Assembly (NCBI GenBank): GCA_036936605.1
Contig: JAUPFV010000003.1
Span: 109,749,278 to 109,813,277, forward strand
Direction of reading: 5' to 3'
DNA length: 64,000 nt
Origin: Limnanthes douglasii subsp. nivea
Taxonomy: Eukaryota; Streptophyta; Magnoliopsida; Brassicales; Limnanthaceae
Shown one piece after another: positions 1-12,020 of this stretch. Positions within the stretch are counted from its first letter, which is position 1, and every line of letters begins with the position of its first letter. The notes below the pieces were generated by a model. It was not told the DNA's origin, did not search any database, and saw only the letters and a program-made list of their open reading frames with translations. The translations under genes and the position numbers were made by a program.

Positions 1-389
1 ACCACTAAACTTTGAAAAATAAAAAAAAATATGAATAAGTTATAAATTATGTATATTTAATTTTTTTTTGTTATTTTATGAATTTTGAACATGTTTGTTC
101 TTTTATAAAGGTCTTGGAAAAGGTTGCTCCTGGAAATAAAATTGTTCAAAAAATAGTTTAGGTTTTATTTTTAAGTCAATCCCATTGCATTAAAAATGTA
201 CTTGATACATTTAAAAATATTAAATTTAAAGAACTTCATACGTCTTTGATCCTATTTTAAAGCTCAAAAATAGTAAGGGACATATAGTAGCTCGATTGGA
301 ACACACTAATGTTATGTAAAGTCTGAGGTATGCAGGTTTACTAATAGTTGTTCGGTTGGAACACACTAGTGTTAATTTCGTATTTTAGG

Positions 390-485
390 ATGGCTAATTA
401 TTATGTAGAAGGAAATGATGAAGGAATAATAATTGATCTGGATCTGATGAAAGTGAACATGAATAAATATCATTCGAGAGTTTAA
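390..485 (+). other. 31-codon frame behind a splice-acceptor-like site
   Basis: An ATG sits directly after a pyrimidine-rich stretch ending ttttag, as if it were the start of an exon, and opens 31 codons rich in Asp, Glu and Asn. The same frame is open in the paralogue at 23399-23494. The two copies differ at about seven codons and most changes alter the amino acid, which argues against current selection. It is probably an exon fragment carried in the duplicated spacer. I do not recognise it. Confidence 0.25.
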
Positions 486-1540
486 CACTACAAGTCACTC
501 ATGTGAAGCATGTATGCATCAAGGGTTCGAGCGTGTGAGTTTAAAAAAAATAGTATAATATTCTAACAAATGTTTTCTTGCATACCAATAAACATAAAAC
601 AAAATAGCATGGCCTTCTTAGAACTATAGGGGCTTAAAGGGTTCAATAAATAAAAATAACCATACAATAAAATGTCACGGCCTTCTAGGGATTTTAGTTA
701 TGAAATTGAAAAAACATGTCCAATAAATGGAGGAAAAAACTTGATAATAAAGTCTTAATTTATTTGAAGCACCATCCTTACCATCTGAAAAATGATAAAA
801 CCTGATCGGAGGATATTTTAGGTAGTTGTTTAAGTGGTGTATTAAATTTAGAGTGAAACGTAGAAAGATAATTGAGGTGCTTGCATTTAATGTCTAGATA
901 TATAATGTTTCAACCCTCTTAAATGTTGTACTTTTGAATATTTATAGATTAATTTTCGGGTCATGGGCCAACCGGGTTGGGTCATGAATCTGGGTCAACC
1001 CATCATCCTCCAAGCCCCTCAACATTAACTAAGTAGTTTTGTATTTATTTTGGGTCTAAATTTCCTCTCTCGAAGAAGTCCGGTCATTTGATGTCCAGTG
1101 GTCTCAAAGATATCCGACCATATCTAGATAGAGAGAAAGGCTTTGTATTCAAAATAGAGAAACTCTTCACTTTTGATATCCAAACTCTTACCATCGATCA
1201 TTTTCCTCCTCCACCGCACAAGCCACCGTGAATTATTTGTCTGGGACAATAGGGTCGGATACAGAAGACAATACTCTGTATAGGATTACTAGACTTTATA
1301 AGACCAAAAATAAACCTCATACCGAACAAGAGATAACAAAATAGCAAACAGTTGTTAGTAATCTTTCTCCAAGAATTCTGAACATGGTAGAAGACTTTAT
1401 TACCTTTCCAACCGAGCTCCCCCCCCCCATATTGGAATATAAAAGAAACTCCTACAACACATGGAACATAATCATTTTATTCTGAGGAAGAAAATATTGG
1501 AGTTTAACCTACAAGGACTTCGGGATCTAGTCTCAACGTT

Positions 1541-2660
1541 ATGGACACAAATATGGAAGATGCTAACAAAGAATCTATCATCGAGACATCTGGTGCAACT
1601 GGGGAAACTCTAAGGCCAGTAAGGAAAATAAAGCCAAAGTTCCCACAAGATGGTGATTGCATGGGAAAAAACAAAGCTCTTTCAACAGAATGTGAACCTC
1701 TTCTTCTGCCTCTCGTCAGACGTGTTGGACCCAACTTCACCAAGGTTAGTGTTGAATATCTTTTAGCTCTGGATAAAATCTCTTACATTTGTTTTCATGA
1801 ATCCGAACTGGAGGCCATTCGAGCCAAATGAGGGTTCTTTGAAACAGTTAGAGTGAGGTTTCCTCAACCCAGAGAGACTCTGATGAGTTACGGTGCTAGG
1901 GAGCTAGTAGTTTATACCGATATGCTCAACTAGGGCCTTCAGTTTCCCTTCAATTCTGAAATTGTGAGGTATTTTAGCGTGGTGAGGTTGTGCCCAAGTC
2001 AGGCTAGCCTAAACTCTTAGTTCTCATTGTTGGCGTGTATCATGGCTTTAATAATATCCAATATTCTAATGCCAATGGAACAGATGGTTACAGTAGCATG
2101 ACTGTCCCGTAATTCTCACATCCCATTTTACTATTTTAAAATGGGAATAACTAAAAAATTGTGGACGATATGTTCAAAGCAGATAAGATTTGGAAAACTT
2201 AATTCATTTTCATCAGTGGTCGATGAGAAAATGACATAAAGATCACCTCTGAAGGGAATCCTAGCAAGCTCACCGTATATTGGAAGAATTCTCTTAATCC
2301 TAGTAGGATTTATTTTTATGTATCTATTATTGTTTGCGATTTGTTTATTTACCTTTAACTTGTTTTGTATCAGCCATTTTGAAGCCTTACTCTCAATATT
2401 TTTCCGACAGGAAAGTTCACCTTCAAGAAATTGAATCAATGGGCAGCGGCTAAGTGGTCCAATGGTTTTCACAACTGCTTCCCGCCTGCCAACTTTATTC
2501 ATCTTTCTAGTTCTTTCATCTGTTACAATATTTGGGTTCCCACTTGCTTCACCCCCACCAAATGTTACAATATCAGGCTCTGTCAATGTCAACTCACCTT
2601 CTAAAACTATTCACTGAAAATAACTCAGTAAAACATTCGTTACTAGGAATCTTATGGTAT
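1541..2660 (+). pseudogene. Degenerate PF04195-like (putative gypsy-type transposon) protein
   Basis: An opening frame of 96 codons is followed, across stops and frame changes, by recognisable sequence: a basic linker, then a segment around 1850-2100 resembling the plant domain called putative gypsy-type transposon (PF04195). Visible marks are a Pro-rich start (RFPQPRET), a VVYTDML block, the GLQFPF motif and a later SQASLN motif. A weaker Trp-Lys block lies near 2190-2300. Such frames occur as extra ORFs in Tat-type Ty3/gypsy elements and as dispersed plant copies. Here it lies in sense orientation upstream of a retroelement that is a separate insertion (see 25710-29684), so it belongs to the host segment. 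A paralogue lies at 24594-25660 and a 3' fragment at 10497-10681. Family assignment rests on remembered domain shape. Confidence 0.5.
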
Positions 2661-2667
2661 TCTTATT

Positions 2668-3049
2668 TGATTGGATTGGATATCGTTGGAGGAGTACTAT
2701 TGTAATTATGAGTTTATGAAAAAAGGGCATTCAGACTAGACAAATAAAACTCAATGATTGAACATTAACTTAAGTGAACCAATGACTCAGCTGTGTGCCT
2801 AGCACATTGATTCTTGGGTTTGGGGCTCATAGGATTGACCTGAATACAAGATCCAACCCAAACAGGCCATGGATCCTAGAAAAAAGTATAAATACCCCCA
2901 ACCAACGGATGTTAATGGGTTGGAATTTTCCCAAAGATATTAATTGCGAGTACCTATTTTCTCTTACTACTCGCTACAAAAAAACTAAAAATACTAAATT
3001 ACCAGAAGATCTTCCGTTTTTACCCTTACAATACATTTTGCCCTCATCA
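2668..3049 (+). repeat. 5' LTR of gag-pro retroelement, unit 1 copy
   Basis: This is a 382-bp LTR beginning TGATTGG and ending CCTCATCA. Its relatives are 25710-26089 and 29305-29684. It is preceded by ttatt (2663-2667), the same five bases that flank the complete unit 2 copy. A TATA-box-like tataaatacccc lies near 2888, and the LTR is followed by a primer-binding-like site. No 3' LTR partner exists in unit 1, because the element is cut at about 6074. Confidence 0.85.
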
Positions 3050-3052
3050 AAT

Positions 3053-3070
3053 TGGCAACCACAGTGGGAG
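3053..3070 (+). other. Primer-binding-site-like sequence
   Basis: Three bases after the LTR end, a stretch starts with TGG (tggcaaccacagtgggag), as expected for the 3' CCA end of a primer tRNA. The same motif follows the LTR in the unit 2 copy at 26093. The tRNA identity was not established. Confidence 0.6.
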
Positions 3071-3137
3071 CGCGAGGTGTATGAATAACTCTATTCAAAA
3101 CCATACTTGCAACTCGAAGCTCGGATATATTTGAGAC

Positions 3138-4640
3138 ATGGATCTCAATATACAAGAAGTTGCACCTCATGAAAATGAAGAAATAAGAGATGATAATGAG
3201 TATTCTATTTTATCTCATGTCAATCCCAGCAAAAATTAAATACCATTTATGCAAGATAAACGTGATTAGTTGAGGGATGCGATTGAAGCTTTGAGAGCCC
3301 AAATGGAAGCTAAAAGAGAATTGAAAGAAATATTATATGTGTGAGGCATTTCTACAGATGAGCTTGGTGATAACAACAAACGAGGTGAGAATGATTAGTT
3401 GTCAAAGCCTCATATTAATTGTAAAAAGAAACATCAAACTAAAAAAATAAAGAGCACGTCGAATTCTGTTGAAAATTCAACCACAACATATGATTCGGGT
3501 GGATCATCTACATCAAGTAGTGATCAAGGTCTTCAAAGAAAGAAAGTAATGTTAACCAAGAAACAATCTAGAAAAAGGTACATGAAGGGAAAAGTGAAAA
3601 AGAATAAATACCCACAAAAATAAAGGGGTCGATGGATCAAGGTATTGATCATCTACTAAGTGATCGGTTTGTTATCCTATCTGAACCATGTATATTTTCC
3701 ATTCCTGATGAAGACAGTGTGTTTAGCTGTAACCATAATTGGAGGTAATCACTTTTGTCCTCAAAGATACTCTCTAGACATCTGCCGATGCGGTTTGACA
3801 ATTCTAAAGAGGAAAAATAGGATGGGAGAAAAGATCATGATAACCACCTCGAGCAGTTCAAAAACTTCATGATAAATTTGGATGATGATGATAAAATTTT
3901 ATGCCAAACTTTAAAGGTGAGTGCTTTGAAATGGTATAATTGTTTGCCACAGAGATCTATTAAAAACTTTGATGTTTTTTGGATGGCCTTTTGGAGACAA
4001 TTTGTAGGAATTAATGAGCTAAAATAGAATGATGATATTATCATCCATTGTGCTCAGGAAGCGAACGAGTCTTTGAAAGAGTATATCAGCCGTTCTGTGA
4101 ATACAAAGAACGGATTAGCCGATTGTTTTGAACAAATAGTCATCGCTTCCTTGAGACAAGGGTTGAATCCGGGTGAATTGACTGATTCGGTGACTCGGAA
4201 AAAGACAATGGTATGGGGTGGATTACTAAATCAGGTCAGATTACAGATTACGGTGGAGGAGACTAAGAATTCTAGAGTACCACGTCAGAATAGGTCTGCT
4301 CCTATATCGATGATCCCACAAGCCAGTACTCAATCCTATGCCACAGTTAATTATAGGTCTAAAGTTTCCGGACATGGACACATAGGCCGAGACAAAATTT
4401 ATCAAGTCAAGTCCAACAAGTTAAACCTAAGAGGGGTTTGTGGGTTCAACTTGAATGGTTTTCTGAATTGGGTGAAACTGTGGCTAACATTTATGAAAAA
4501 ATTAAGAATGTTGTGCATTTTAGAAGAACACCACCAAATTAATCTCCTCGAGAGAATCGAAACATACGTTTTTGTAAGTACCACAATGATGTGGGTCATA
4601 ATACCCAGGATTGCATCGTTTAAAACAAGAAGTGCATAAA
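3138..4640 (+). pseudogene. Broken gag of Ty3/gypsy-type element (unit 1 copy)
   Basis: The frame starts at the ATG at 3138 with an acidic N-terminus and a predicted coiled-coil stretch (repeated Leu/Arg/Glu, 3270-3340). A Ser/Thr-rich, Lys-rich linker (3399-3623) follows, then a Retrotrans_gag capsid region with the typical HL-x-F, D-rich and KWYN landmarks (about 3700-4120). The nucleocapsid carries a variant knuckle, CKYH-x4-H-x4-C, near 4574-4615, a form common in Tat-like gags. Several stops and frameshifts break it. The unit 2 copy (26744-27169) preserves the capsid in one open frame and supports this reading. It would have formed the virus-like particle. Confidence 0.75.
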
Positions 4641-5016
4641 ATTTAATTAAGAAATGAAAGTTATCAGCTTTCATTAAAATGAAAAATAAGCAATAGGCAA
4701 GTCAATAGTCACTCTCAGTCTAATGCAAATACGATACGAGAAACATCACCATCTAACTCGGGGAAAAGTATAGGTACATCTAGACAAGAAGATACTATGA
4801 TGATTATAGAAAGGTTTGATGTAGATTTGGAATATCTAGATCTTGATTTGGATCGAAATCAAGTTGGGATGATAGTGGATAAGACTTTATCAGTATCCGA
4901 TCTATGTAACTTTTTCGAATCTTTAACCACTTTTGGAGGAGACACTATGACTGCACCCTCAAGGTGTTCAAGAAAAAGACATGTTAATAGTCTAACAACT
5001 CAGCTAGAGGAAACAA

Positions 5017-5830
5017 ATGTCTACACATCTTTATCAAATCCTTACTCCATTCATTGTCTTTAATGAAGATGATTTAAGGGATATTGCAGGCCCCTATGGA
5101 GATGTTGTGGTGATAGGGGAATCCATTGGAGGAAATGATATACGTCGGATTTTAATTGATACAGGTAGTTTGGAAAATATATTGTTTCTATCGACTTATA
5201 AGCAAATGAAGAACCCCTCAGTCATCCAATGTTCGAATAAAACCATAGTAGAATTTACTGGATGCTCACCCGATGTGATTGGAGAATTTGAAGAAGAGGT
5301 TTTATTGAGAAAAGTATCATTTAAAAATATGGTAAGGGTTTTGTATGTAATAGTTGATTGTCCAATATCTTACAACACCATATTTGGTAGATCTTCGTTA
5401 TCTAGGATGCATACGGTAGCTTCTTCTATCTACCAATGTTTGAAGTATGTTGTGGGAGGATATGTGGACGTTGTCCGAAGTAGCCAAAAGGTAGCTCATG
5501 CATGTTATGTCACTGCTCTTGCTCCAAGGTTGACAGAATCAATGAAGGTTAACAAGGAATAACAATCTGTGGAGCCTTCTGCCAACTTAAATGAGATAGA
5601 TGATCCAAGGGAGGCTCCTAATGCGATAATCTCACTTGAAGAAGTTGAAATTCGTTCATTAGCAGAAGGTAAAAGTGTCCAAGTTGGATCTAAATTATCT
5701 TTAGAGTTAAAAGAAAAATTATTATCATTTTCCCCGTATTATACATGTGTTTGCATCGTGTAACGAGGATGTAACTAGAGTACCATCCAATATAATTAAT
5801 CACAAGCTATCCGCGAAATCCGATGATGGG
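5017..5830 (+). pseudogene. Retroviral-type aspartic protease of the gag-pro element (unit 1 copy)
   Basis: The catalytic triad Asp-Thr-Gly-Ser is at 5158-5169. About 80 residues later comes the conserved second half, with an IFGRSSLSRMH motif (near 5380) like the LGRP-W/L-HR motif of plant Ty3/gypsy proteases, and then the downstream cysteine-tyrosine block (near 5500). The frame is open for 181 codons. Beyond it (5569-5830) lies the linker that normally leads into reverse transcriptase. Polymerase sequence stops there, just as in unit 2, so the element is gag-pro only. Confidence 0.8.
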
Positions 5831-6079
5831 CCAGTAGTGTAGAAAATAATATTTTTTTCCACAGAGAAATCTTATATAAAAATAGAAAAACTAGGAAAAA
5901 GTTGAGAGATTAGGGTTTTTCTCTATCTAGAATCAAAGTTGAAATTTTTTCTCACACTACACTTATATAGTATAAAAAGTACTTAAGTGTTTTACCTAGG
6001 GCAGATGAACCATCCAACCATGATTAAAGGCTAGTAAATGTAGCTCTTTTAATGTTTAGATACAAGTACCCAGTATAAA
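5831..6079. other. Retroelement non-coding tail ending at a recombination or insertion joint
   Basis: After the protease linker comes AT-rich, non-coding sequence matching 28865-29111 in the complete unit 2 element. The match ends at about 6074, after caagtacccag. Unit 2 continues toward a polypurine tract and 3' LTR, whereas unit 1 passes into the outer end of a MULE arm. No coding sequence is seen. Confidence 0.7.
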
Positions 6080-6082
6080 TAG

Positions 6083-7380
6083 ATTTCCTAGTACCCAAAA
6101 GTTACAAACTTCCAATATGTGGACCTTCAAAATAGATATAAGTACCCTCATTAGTATAAATATGATGTTTTAGGTTGAAAGCCTTTGTTTTTATTTTTTT
6201 GAACAAACATTTCAATACTCATCTCAAACTCACTAAACCCACTAAACCCATTCACCTTATGGCTATCTCCGATGGCGGTTTCTTAGTTCGACGAAGCAAC
6301 CAAGACATCGTCCGGTCGTTGTTCATCGTCCAAGAATATATATTAGAAGATCGTTTTGGCGTTAAGACCTCTAGAAACACCCTTCATGGTATTAATCGTA
6401 ACAGTAAAACAATTGCACTATATTTCCATGGTTATCATCACTTAGCTTTTGCATTTCTAGGTATATAGTGTAGTTAGAGTGTATTTTTATGTATTCATTG
6501 CAACTAGGTTACTTTATAAACTCAGATTATTCTCAGGTATTTTGTTGATCATTTTTCGTTTCTGGTTTCGGTAGACATACTGTTTCGGAATATATTTTAG
6601 AGTTTTTAGGTGCATATAATATGTTACATCTTATAACTAGGTTGTGTAATGTATTATCTGATATATGGGTTTAATGGTTACATAATCTATTTTTTATTTT
6701 CTATCAATGTACATGTGAAATTAACACTAATCTCACATCTTCTTCATATGAAAATACACTAATCTCGCATTTTTTTACTTGTGGTACGAAAGAAACACAT
6801 AGTTGTATTTATGGTTGTGCTTTATGTATTAGTAAAAAGGAAAAACATGGTTGTGTTTGTGGTTTTTTATTCTTCCTTCATCTAAACTCGCATATTTAAT
6901 AAACCTAGAAATAACATGGTTGTATTGTGGTACAAAGGAAACACGTGGTTAATTTCCCAAGAAATGGCATGGTTAGTGTAATAGAATCTCGTGGTTCTAA
7001 GAAAACTCATTCTTATTGCATGTTTAATCAACTCGTTCCTTATGTTTTTCTTTGCAAGAAATATGTCTCTTAAAACATGATTCTACAGATATGGATTCGT
7101 GAGAATCCTAAATATGATGAAAGATAAAAGAGATATTATCACTAGGGAACACATTGAAGCTACAAAATAAAACCATTTTATACAATCTTGGAAGCTGACC
7201 TTTGCAATGAGAAATTCATGTTGAAAAAGAATTATCTGCTTATTGAAGAGATTATAAATACTTATTCGGTCGACACGGATGCTTTAAAAATTAGGTCAAA
7301 ACTGGTCAAGCTAATGACCAATGATGTAAAGATTAGTTGTAGGCTTAAACACGGAAACAAGAGAATCCCTTTAGCTAATT
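6083..7380 (+). repeat. Left inverted arm of MULE A
   Basis: This is the inverted counterpart of 11715-12925. It includes degenerate copies of a short motif family (catgcgag/ctcgcat with tacaacca and gtttc) between 6730 and 7010. A 76-codon frame at 7188-7418 encodes the beginning of the same protein that the right arm encodes on the minus strand, with the shared motif SKLVKL near 7297. Each arm therefore carries the N-terminal part of one gene. Confidence 0.75.
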
Positions 7381-7485
7381 CTTCATTGTTAGCAATTACA
7401 TGTCTATTTATTCTTTAAACATACCGGCTTTAACTAATTTTGGTGAATGACCAAGCTCTAACGATCTTCTGAGCCTAAAATTTTG

Positions 7486-7620
7486 CCTCCCAGTATGAAA
7501 AGACGAGCTAGAACACCTTAGAATAAGCATATTCCATCTAGAGGAGAAATAACAACCAAGCAGTTTAGGCGTGGTCGTTGTTCAAAGCCAGACCATAATA
7601 ATAGGACATGTGATGTCCTA
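7486..7620 (+). pseudogene. C-terminal zinc-knuckle end of a MULE transposase
   Basis: The translated stretch reads as a Lys/Arg-rich 'RR-x-RTP...K-x-IPSRGE' linker followed by CSKPDHNNRTC. This is the shape of the GRPKK-x-R...C-x-x-C-x4-H-N-x2-TC knuckle closing MuDR-type transposases. One stop interrupts it and the first cysteine is missing. Only this tail remains; the catalytic DDE region was not found. It fixes the surrounding inverted-arm element as a MULE. Confidence 0.65.
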
Positions 7621-7789
7621 TTTTAAATATGAAAAATATTTGTTCCCCGTGTTTTTTAGTTTTAATTTTATGAAGTTTAAGCTTCTATTTTTTTGGCATA
7701 CTACAATGTATTTTTTTCTACTTACATGCAAGACCAGGCTTGAAAACATTTGATGACAGACTTAGAGTCTATTGTAATTCATTTCTTAC

Positions 7790-8290
7790 CAAACATGAAA
7801 CATCATTGTATATTAAACCGACCAAGAAAGTTTCTTGTATATTAAACAATTTACTTCTTGTATATTAAACATGCTACTTCTTGTATATTAAACCAACCAT
7901 GCAATTCCTTGTATATTAAATCATTTGATCTTAAGTATATTAACTATGCTAGTTCTTGTATTTCCAATCATACGATTTCAGGTATACATGACCATGCTAG
8001 GTTTTTGGATATTAACACATGCAACTCTAGTTATAATTGACCATGCCACTTGTCTTATAATAGTCTATGCGAGTTCTTGCATAATTAACCCACCAACCAT
8101 GCGAATGTTGTTATATTAAATCATTTGGTGTCAAATATCTTTAACATGCTAGATATTCTATTTTGAACTATGCAAGTTCATATATATTAAACATGTTATT
8201 TCTTATATATTAAACCATGCAATTTATGTTATATAAAACATGATATTTCTTGTATATGTAACAATCATATCTACTTAAACTAAACTATAC
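7790..8290. repeat. Degenerate minisatellite (cttgtatattaaaccatgc type) inside MULE A
   Basis: Some 15 to 20 imperfect copies of a unit of roughly 25-30 bases, built on cttgtatattaa plus accatgc, follow one another here. Sparser relatives lie at 10690-10800, 11370-11530 and 12050-12370, and in the second MULE copy at 30330-30540 and 31080-31340. Subterminal short-motif clusters are common in class II elements and can bind transposase; that role is inferred, not shown. Confidence 0.7.
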
Positions 8291-8500
8291 TATGTCATAT
8301 TATACTTGAAAAACAAACTTAAATGAGATCATAAACGTGTTATATTGGTTATATAGATATTACAAGTTGTATTAAGTGAACAACAAAATGCAACCCTAAC
8401 ATTTTCAATAGTTTCAACCATAACAAAAAATAATAGTATAGTTTAGGGTTGGTCAGTTTACAACGTGAGTTAACAATTAAAATATCCAAAACAAAAACAT

Positions 8501-11500
8501 TCAACCATCAGAAGAAAAGTATTCTTCTGATGACTTTTCTTTGTCTTTATCCATCTCATCGTGAACCTTCTCCTCTTCACCCTCACCCTCGTCAATAATT
8601 TTTTAAAAATCTTCCTTTTTGGACAGTATTTTCTACATTAAGAAAAAGGATTACAGACAGTTTTGTTATAATAATCAATAAAAAAACTTAGTTACACTTA
8701 CTGTTGCATGGTAAAAGTTGCCACCGCGTTGAATTTACAATTGTAAGCACCTCTGAAACCTTTGAATAGTACTTCATATTAGTTTATGTAGTCATCTTAT
8801 GAGTCCAACTGTCGATAATCTAACAAATGACAAGTAGGCGGCGTATAACCAACCATGAGAGATTAATACAACTCAATTGTGTGATCTTACTAAAAATAAA
8901 CACCATGCGAGATTTCTAGTATAAGTAATCATTCTAGTCTAGTCTAATCCAACTAAAATAAATTTCTACCATTAAATACACCGTTGAGATGCAACACTTT
9001 TATATTTTAATTTGAAATCCTATTTGCTTCCGTAAGGTAGCACCATCAGTTCACTTACACTCACTTTAGTCTATATGAGAACTATGATAATGGTAAATAT
9101 CATACTTCTGAATCTTCTTATTCTTCTACTCTTTGTATCTTGAGGACTTTGCAGTATGCAGAAACTTTAATGATCTGCGTTGTTGATGTATTTTTTTTCC
9201 AACTAATTAAAGTTACCTATTCTTCTTGTATTTAACTATGTATTTGACCTTCGAAATCCTAATCAGGGTACGTATTGGGATCTTACACTGATTCTTTGGG
9301 GGTCTAGAATATAGAAAATTGGATGTCAAGCATGATGTGATTTCATGTATAACAACCATGAGATTTCTTATATTCGAGATTAATTTAACTTAATTATATG
9401 ATCTAAATGAAAATAAAAACCATGAGATTCCAAGTATACCAAACGTGCAATTTTAAATATATAACACCATGCGAAACATTACCAAAGATGAAAATATATA
9501 TTTGATGTTTAATAATTTTAATCTACTAAATATACACTTACCGAATGAAGAACGGCTACCCATGATGTTGTCTTCTCTTCAGCTTTTTCACTAATAATAT
9601 CTCCTATATTATGACCAAACGTATCCTCTACAATAGAATCCAAAGTCTGTTGTATAACAACATTGGACTTAAGCTGATCAAGGTCATTAAAATAGAAGTG
9701 TGTACGTTGTATCAAAAAATATTGAATAATTGTACTCCTAAACATACTTTTTTGTTAGGTGTATTAGCTCATGCTGATGTTTCCCCTTTGCGCGTTTCTA
9801 CTGGTTATGGAACTGTTGCTACTGTTTCTTCTTCGGTGAGTTGTTCCAAATTTTTGAAGCCTAGTTCTTTAACTGGGATTGATTGTGTTTTTCGGGTTCA
9901 ACTTCCTTTTCAGCTGGTTGTGGGACTTCGTTTGTTGCTTCTGCCTTTGTGCATTGTAATCTTTGTTGTTGTTGATGATGTTATTGGTGTTGGGCTTACT
10001 TTCTAATGGCCCTGAGACTGTAGCTCCTGTTTCTATCTAGGTGAGTTCCTCTCCATTTGTGGAGGCTCATGTAAAATATATATAACAAGCAGGACCAGAT
10101 GAAAAAATATATACTTATATTTTTGTTCTCTTTTTTCAAGCAAACGCTGTATATGATTATTTTCAACAGACCTTAGTATTTATTTTTTTTAAGTTCCGTT
10201 CTCTGACATAAAAGAGAATTGATCTTGAAGTTGGTTGTATTCTTTGTTTGGATGTTAGTCTAAGCTTTGCTGTCAATGTAGTGCTCTTTGAGGTCTTTAG
10301 AGTCTTTTTCGACTTTAGTGGAGTCAGGTTTGGTTGGATGAGGTAATAACTTATGGTAAAACCAAAGTCATCTTCTAACCCTTTAGTTTTAGTTGGGGGT
10401 GTCCCGCTTGGTTTTGTTGTTGGTTGTGGGCTAGTTTGTTTGGGGTTGGATGGTTGATGGTTATTTTAAATGTAAGGGCTTTTTGCTTTTTGTTGCAACC
10501 GTTTTAGTCATTTTCATACCCCTTTCATATAGTACTACAATACATGGGTTCCCACTTGCTTCACCCCTCCCAAATATTGCTCTTTCAAGTTATGTTAACG
10601 TCAACTCACCCTCCAAAACCTATCCAATAAAGAACAATCCAGTAAAATATTCGTTAGTAGAAATCTTATGGGATTCTTATTGACCATGCGTTTCTTTTAG
10701 TTTTTCAGTCATGTGAGTTCTAATATACTCAAAACTACCCTATGATTTCTGTATGTACCATACGATTCTTTCGCAATAAACAACATGCTAGACATTAGTG
10801 ATTTTAATCGTGTGTTTCTACACAAAATATAATAACATTCAAGAATATATTTGATACCTCATCATCTTCTAATAGGTGATTTTTTTCCAATCATCTCTAT
10901 GTTTGATATTGTTTACTATAATCCTCACCATTTGTAACATCTTAAGACCATGTTCAGCTTGGCTTGTGCTTGCAGAATGGTTGTGTGCTCCATGATGAAG
11001 GGCTACATCACAAAAACTATTAGCATCAATACATCTTCTTTAAACTTATAATTAATTACGTAGAAATATTCTTAAGAACAAAAGTGCGACACAACTTATA
11101 ACTCTATCGGGTTTTCCGGAAACAAAAAAGACTCTAATTGCCCAAGAAGTTTTTGCTTTAATGCTCCAAACCTATCATAGTTTATTATTTTTTCAAGGTC
11201 TTCGATATAATATAACGTTTTCCAACCCTGTATATCACCTGATACTAAATGGAATAGGGTGGAGAAAAGAAAGAATATCAATAAAATAACAACGTCATTC
11301 ACCGCATGCTGCCCACCTTCCTTGATAGTTTTGTCTATTCCTTCATGTAAACACCGCGTACCAGGTGATTTCAGTGTAAATTACCATATTAGATATACAA
11401 TCATGCGAATTCAGTGTACTAACCGCGATAATTATAACATACCATACGATATTAGTGCTAATGAACATCATACTTATATCAAACATGCGAATTCGGTATA

Positions 11501-12020
11501 TCGATCATTCTAGATTAGTGCCATTGAACATCCTACTTATAACCGACCATAGATATATACGTAACTTTATTATAGCATTTGATATTGATTTGGTTTTTTT
11601 TATTCCCAGTTTTCTTGAACTTAAAGCCAGAAAGTATGTCTGCATGATCATTGAATCCATTTTTGCACCATCTTTGCAACGAAGTAAGAATCATTGGGTT
11701 TTGCTTAAAGGCATCTCCTTATTTGTGCGTTTAATCTCGAAAACACCCTTCATATCATTGGTCGTTAGCTTGACTAGTTTCGACCTAATTTTGAAAGCAT
11801 CATCGTTGGTCGAGTAAGTATTTATAATCTCTTCAATAAGCAAATAATGTTTTTTAACATAAACTTCTCATTGCAGAGGTCGAAAGAAGCTTCCTATATT
11901 GTATAGGATTGTGTTTTTATTTGCATCTTCAATGTGCTCTGTAGTGATAATATCTTTCTAATCTTTCATCAGATTTAGGATTTTCGCGAATCCTGATCTG
12001 TAAAAGCATGCTTTAAGAGA
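8501..12020 (-). pseudogene. MULE-borne accessory gene (DUF1985/Ulp1-associated type), broken exons
   Basis: Read on the minus strand from the right arm: an N-terminal region (12020-11590) with the SKLVKLTTND motif; a block GWKTL...LEKI (11302-11096), followed by a degenerate hydrophobic block; a Ser/Thr/Pro/Lys linker (about 10060-9750); an exon at 9745-9542 ending in a GTAAGT donor; and an acidic C-terminal exon 8632-8501 preceded by an AG acceptor and ended by TGA. This domain order resembles plant proteins carried by MULEs, sometimes with Ulp1-like proteases. No protease catalytic triad was recognised. Stops and a foreign fragment (10497-10681) interrupt it. Family naming is tentative; the exon signals are directly visible. 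Confidence 0.45.
10497..10681 (+). other. Fragment of the PF04195-like segment with an empty retroelement target site
   Basis: This 185-bp stretch matches 2490-2667 and 25530-25709, including the GFPLASP-coding phrase. It ends at ttatt (10677-10681), which is immediately followed by gaccatgcg. In unit 2 the same ttatt flanks a 3.98-kb LTR element on both sides and the right side continues gatcatgcg. This locus is therefore the pre-insertion form of that site. Confidence 0.75.

Larger units (their letters stand above)
1..2667. repeat. Unit 1 opening segment, duplicated at 23011-25709
   Basis: This stretch aligns nearly end to end with 23011-25709. Shared landmarks are the opening ccactRaactttgaaaa, the text around a motif reading ggtcatgggccaacc (960 and 23965), and the run into tattcttatt just before the LTR. 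The first 330 bases also resemble, more weakly, the spacers at 39000-40050 and 57400-58110, including the phrase about an acacattagtgttat-type motif. I read it as the start of a tandem segmental duplication unit. It holds one degenerate protein trace (1541-2660) and a short frame (390-485); 500-1500 has no recognisable gene. The relationship is visible by eye; percentage identity was not computed. Confidence 0.85.

Noticed and set aside
2131..2592. Minus-strand frame of 153 codons
   Set aside because: It overlaps the plus-strand PF04195-like reading, whose motifs are recognisable; the unit 2 copy of this frame is broken. Treated as a shadow.
6060..6100. MULE target-site duplication at the left end
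   Set aside because: I could not find a 9-bp repeat matching the right flank near 12925; the outer ends are too eroded and the left flank may be a recombination joint.
9611..10006. 131-codon plus-strand frame
   Set aside because: The minus strand here reads as a Ser/Thr/Pro/Lys linker followed by an exon with a GTAAGT donor, so the plus frame is probably its shadow.
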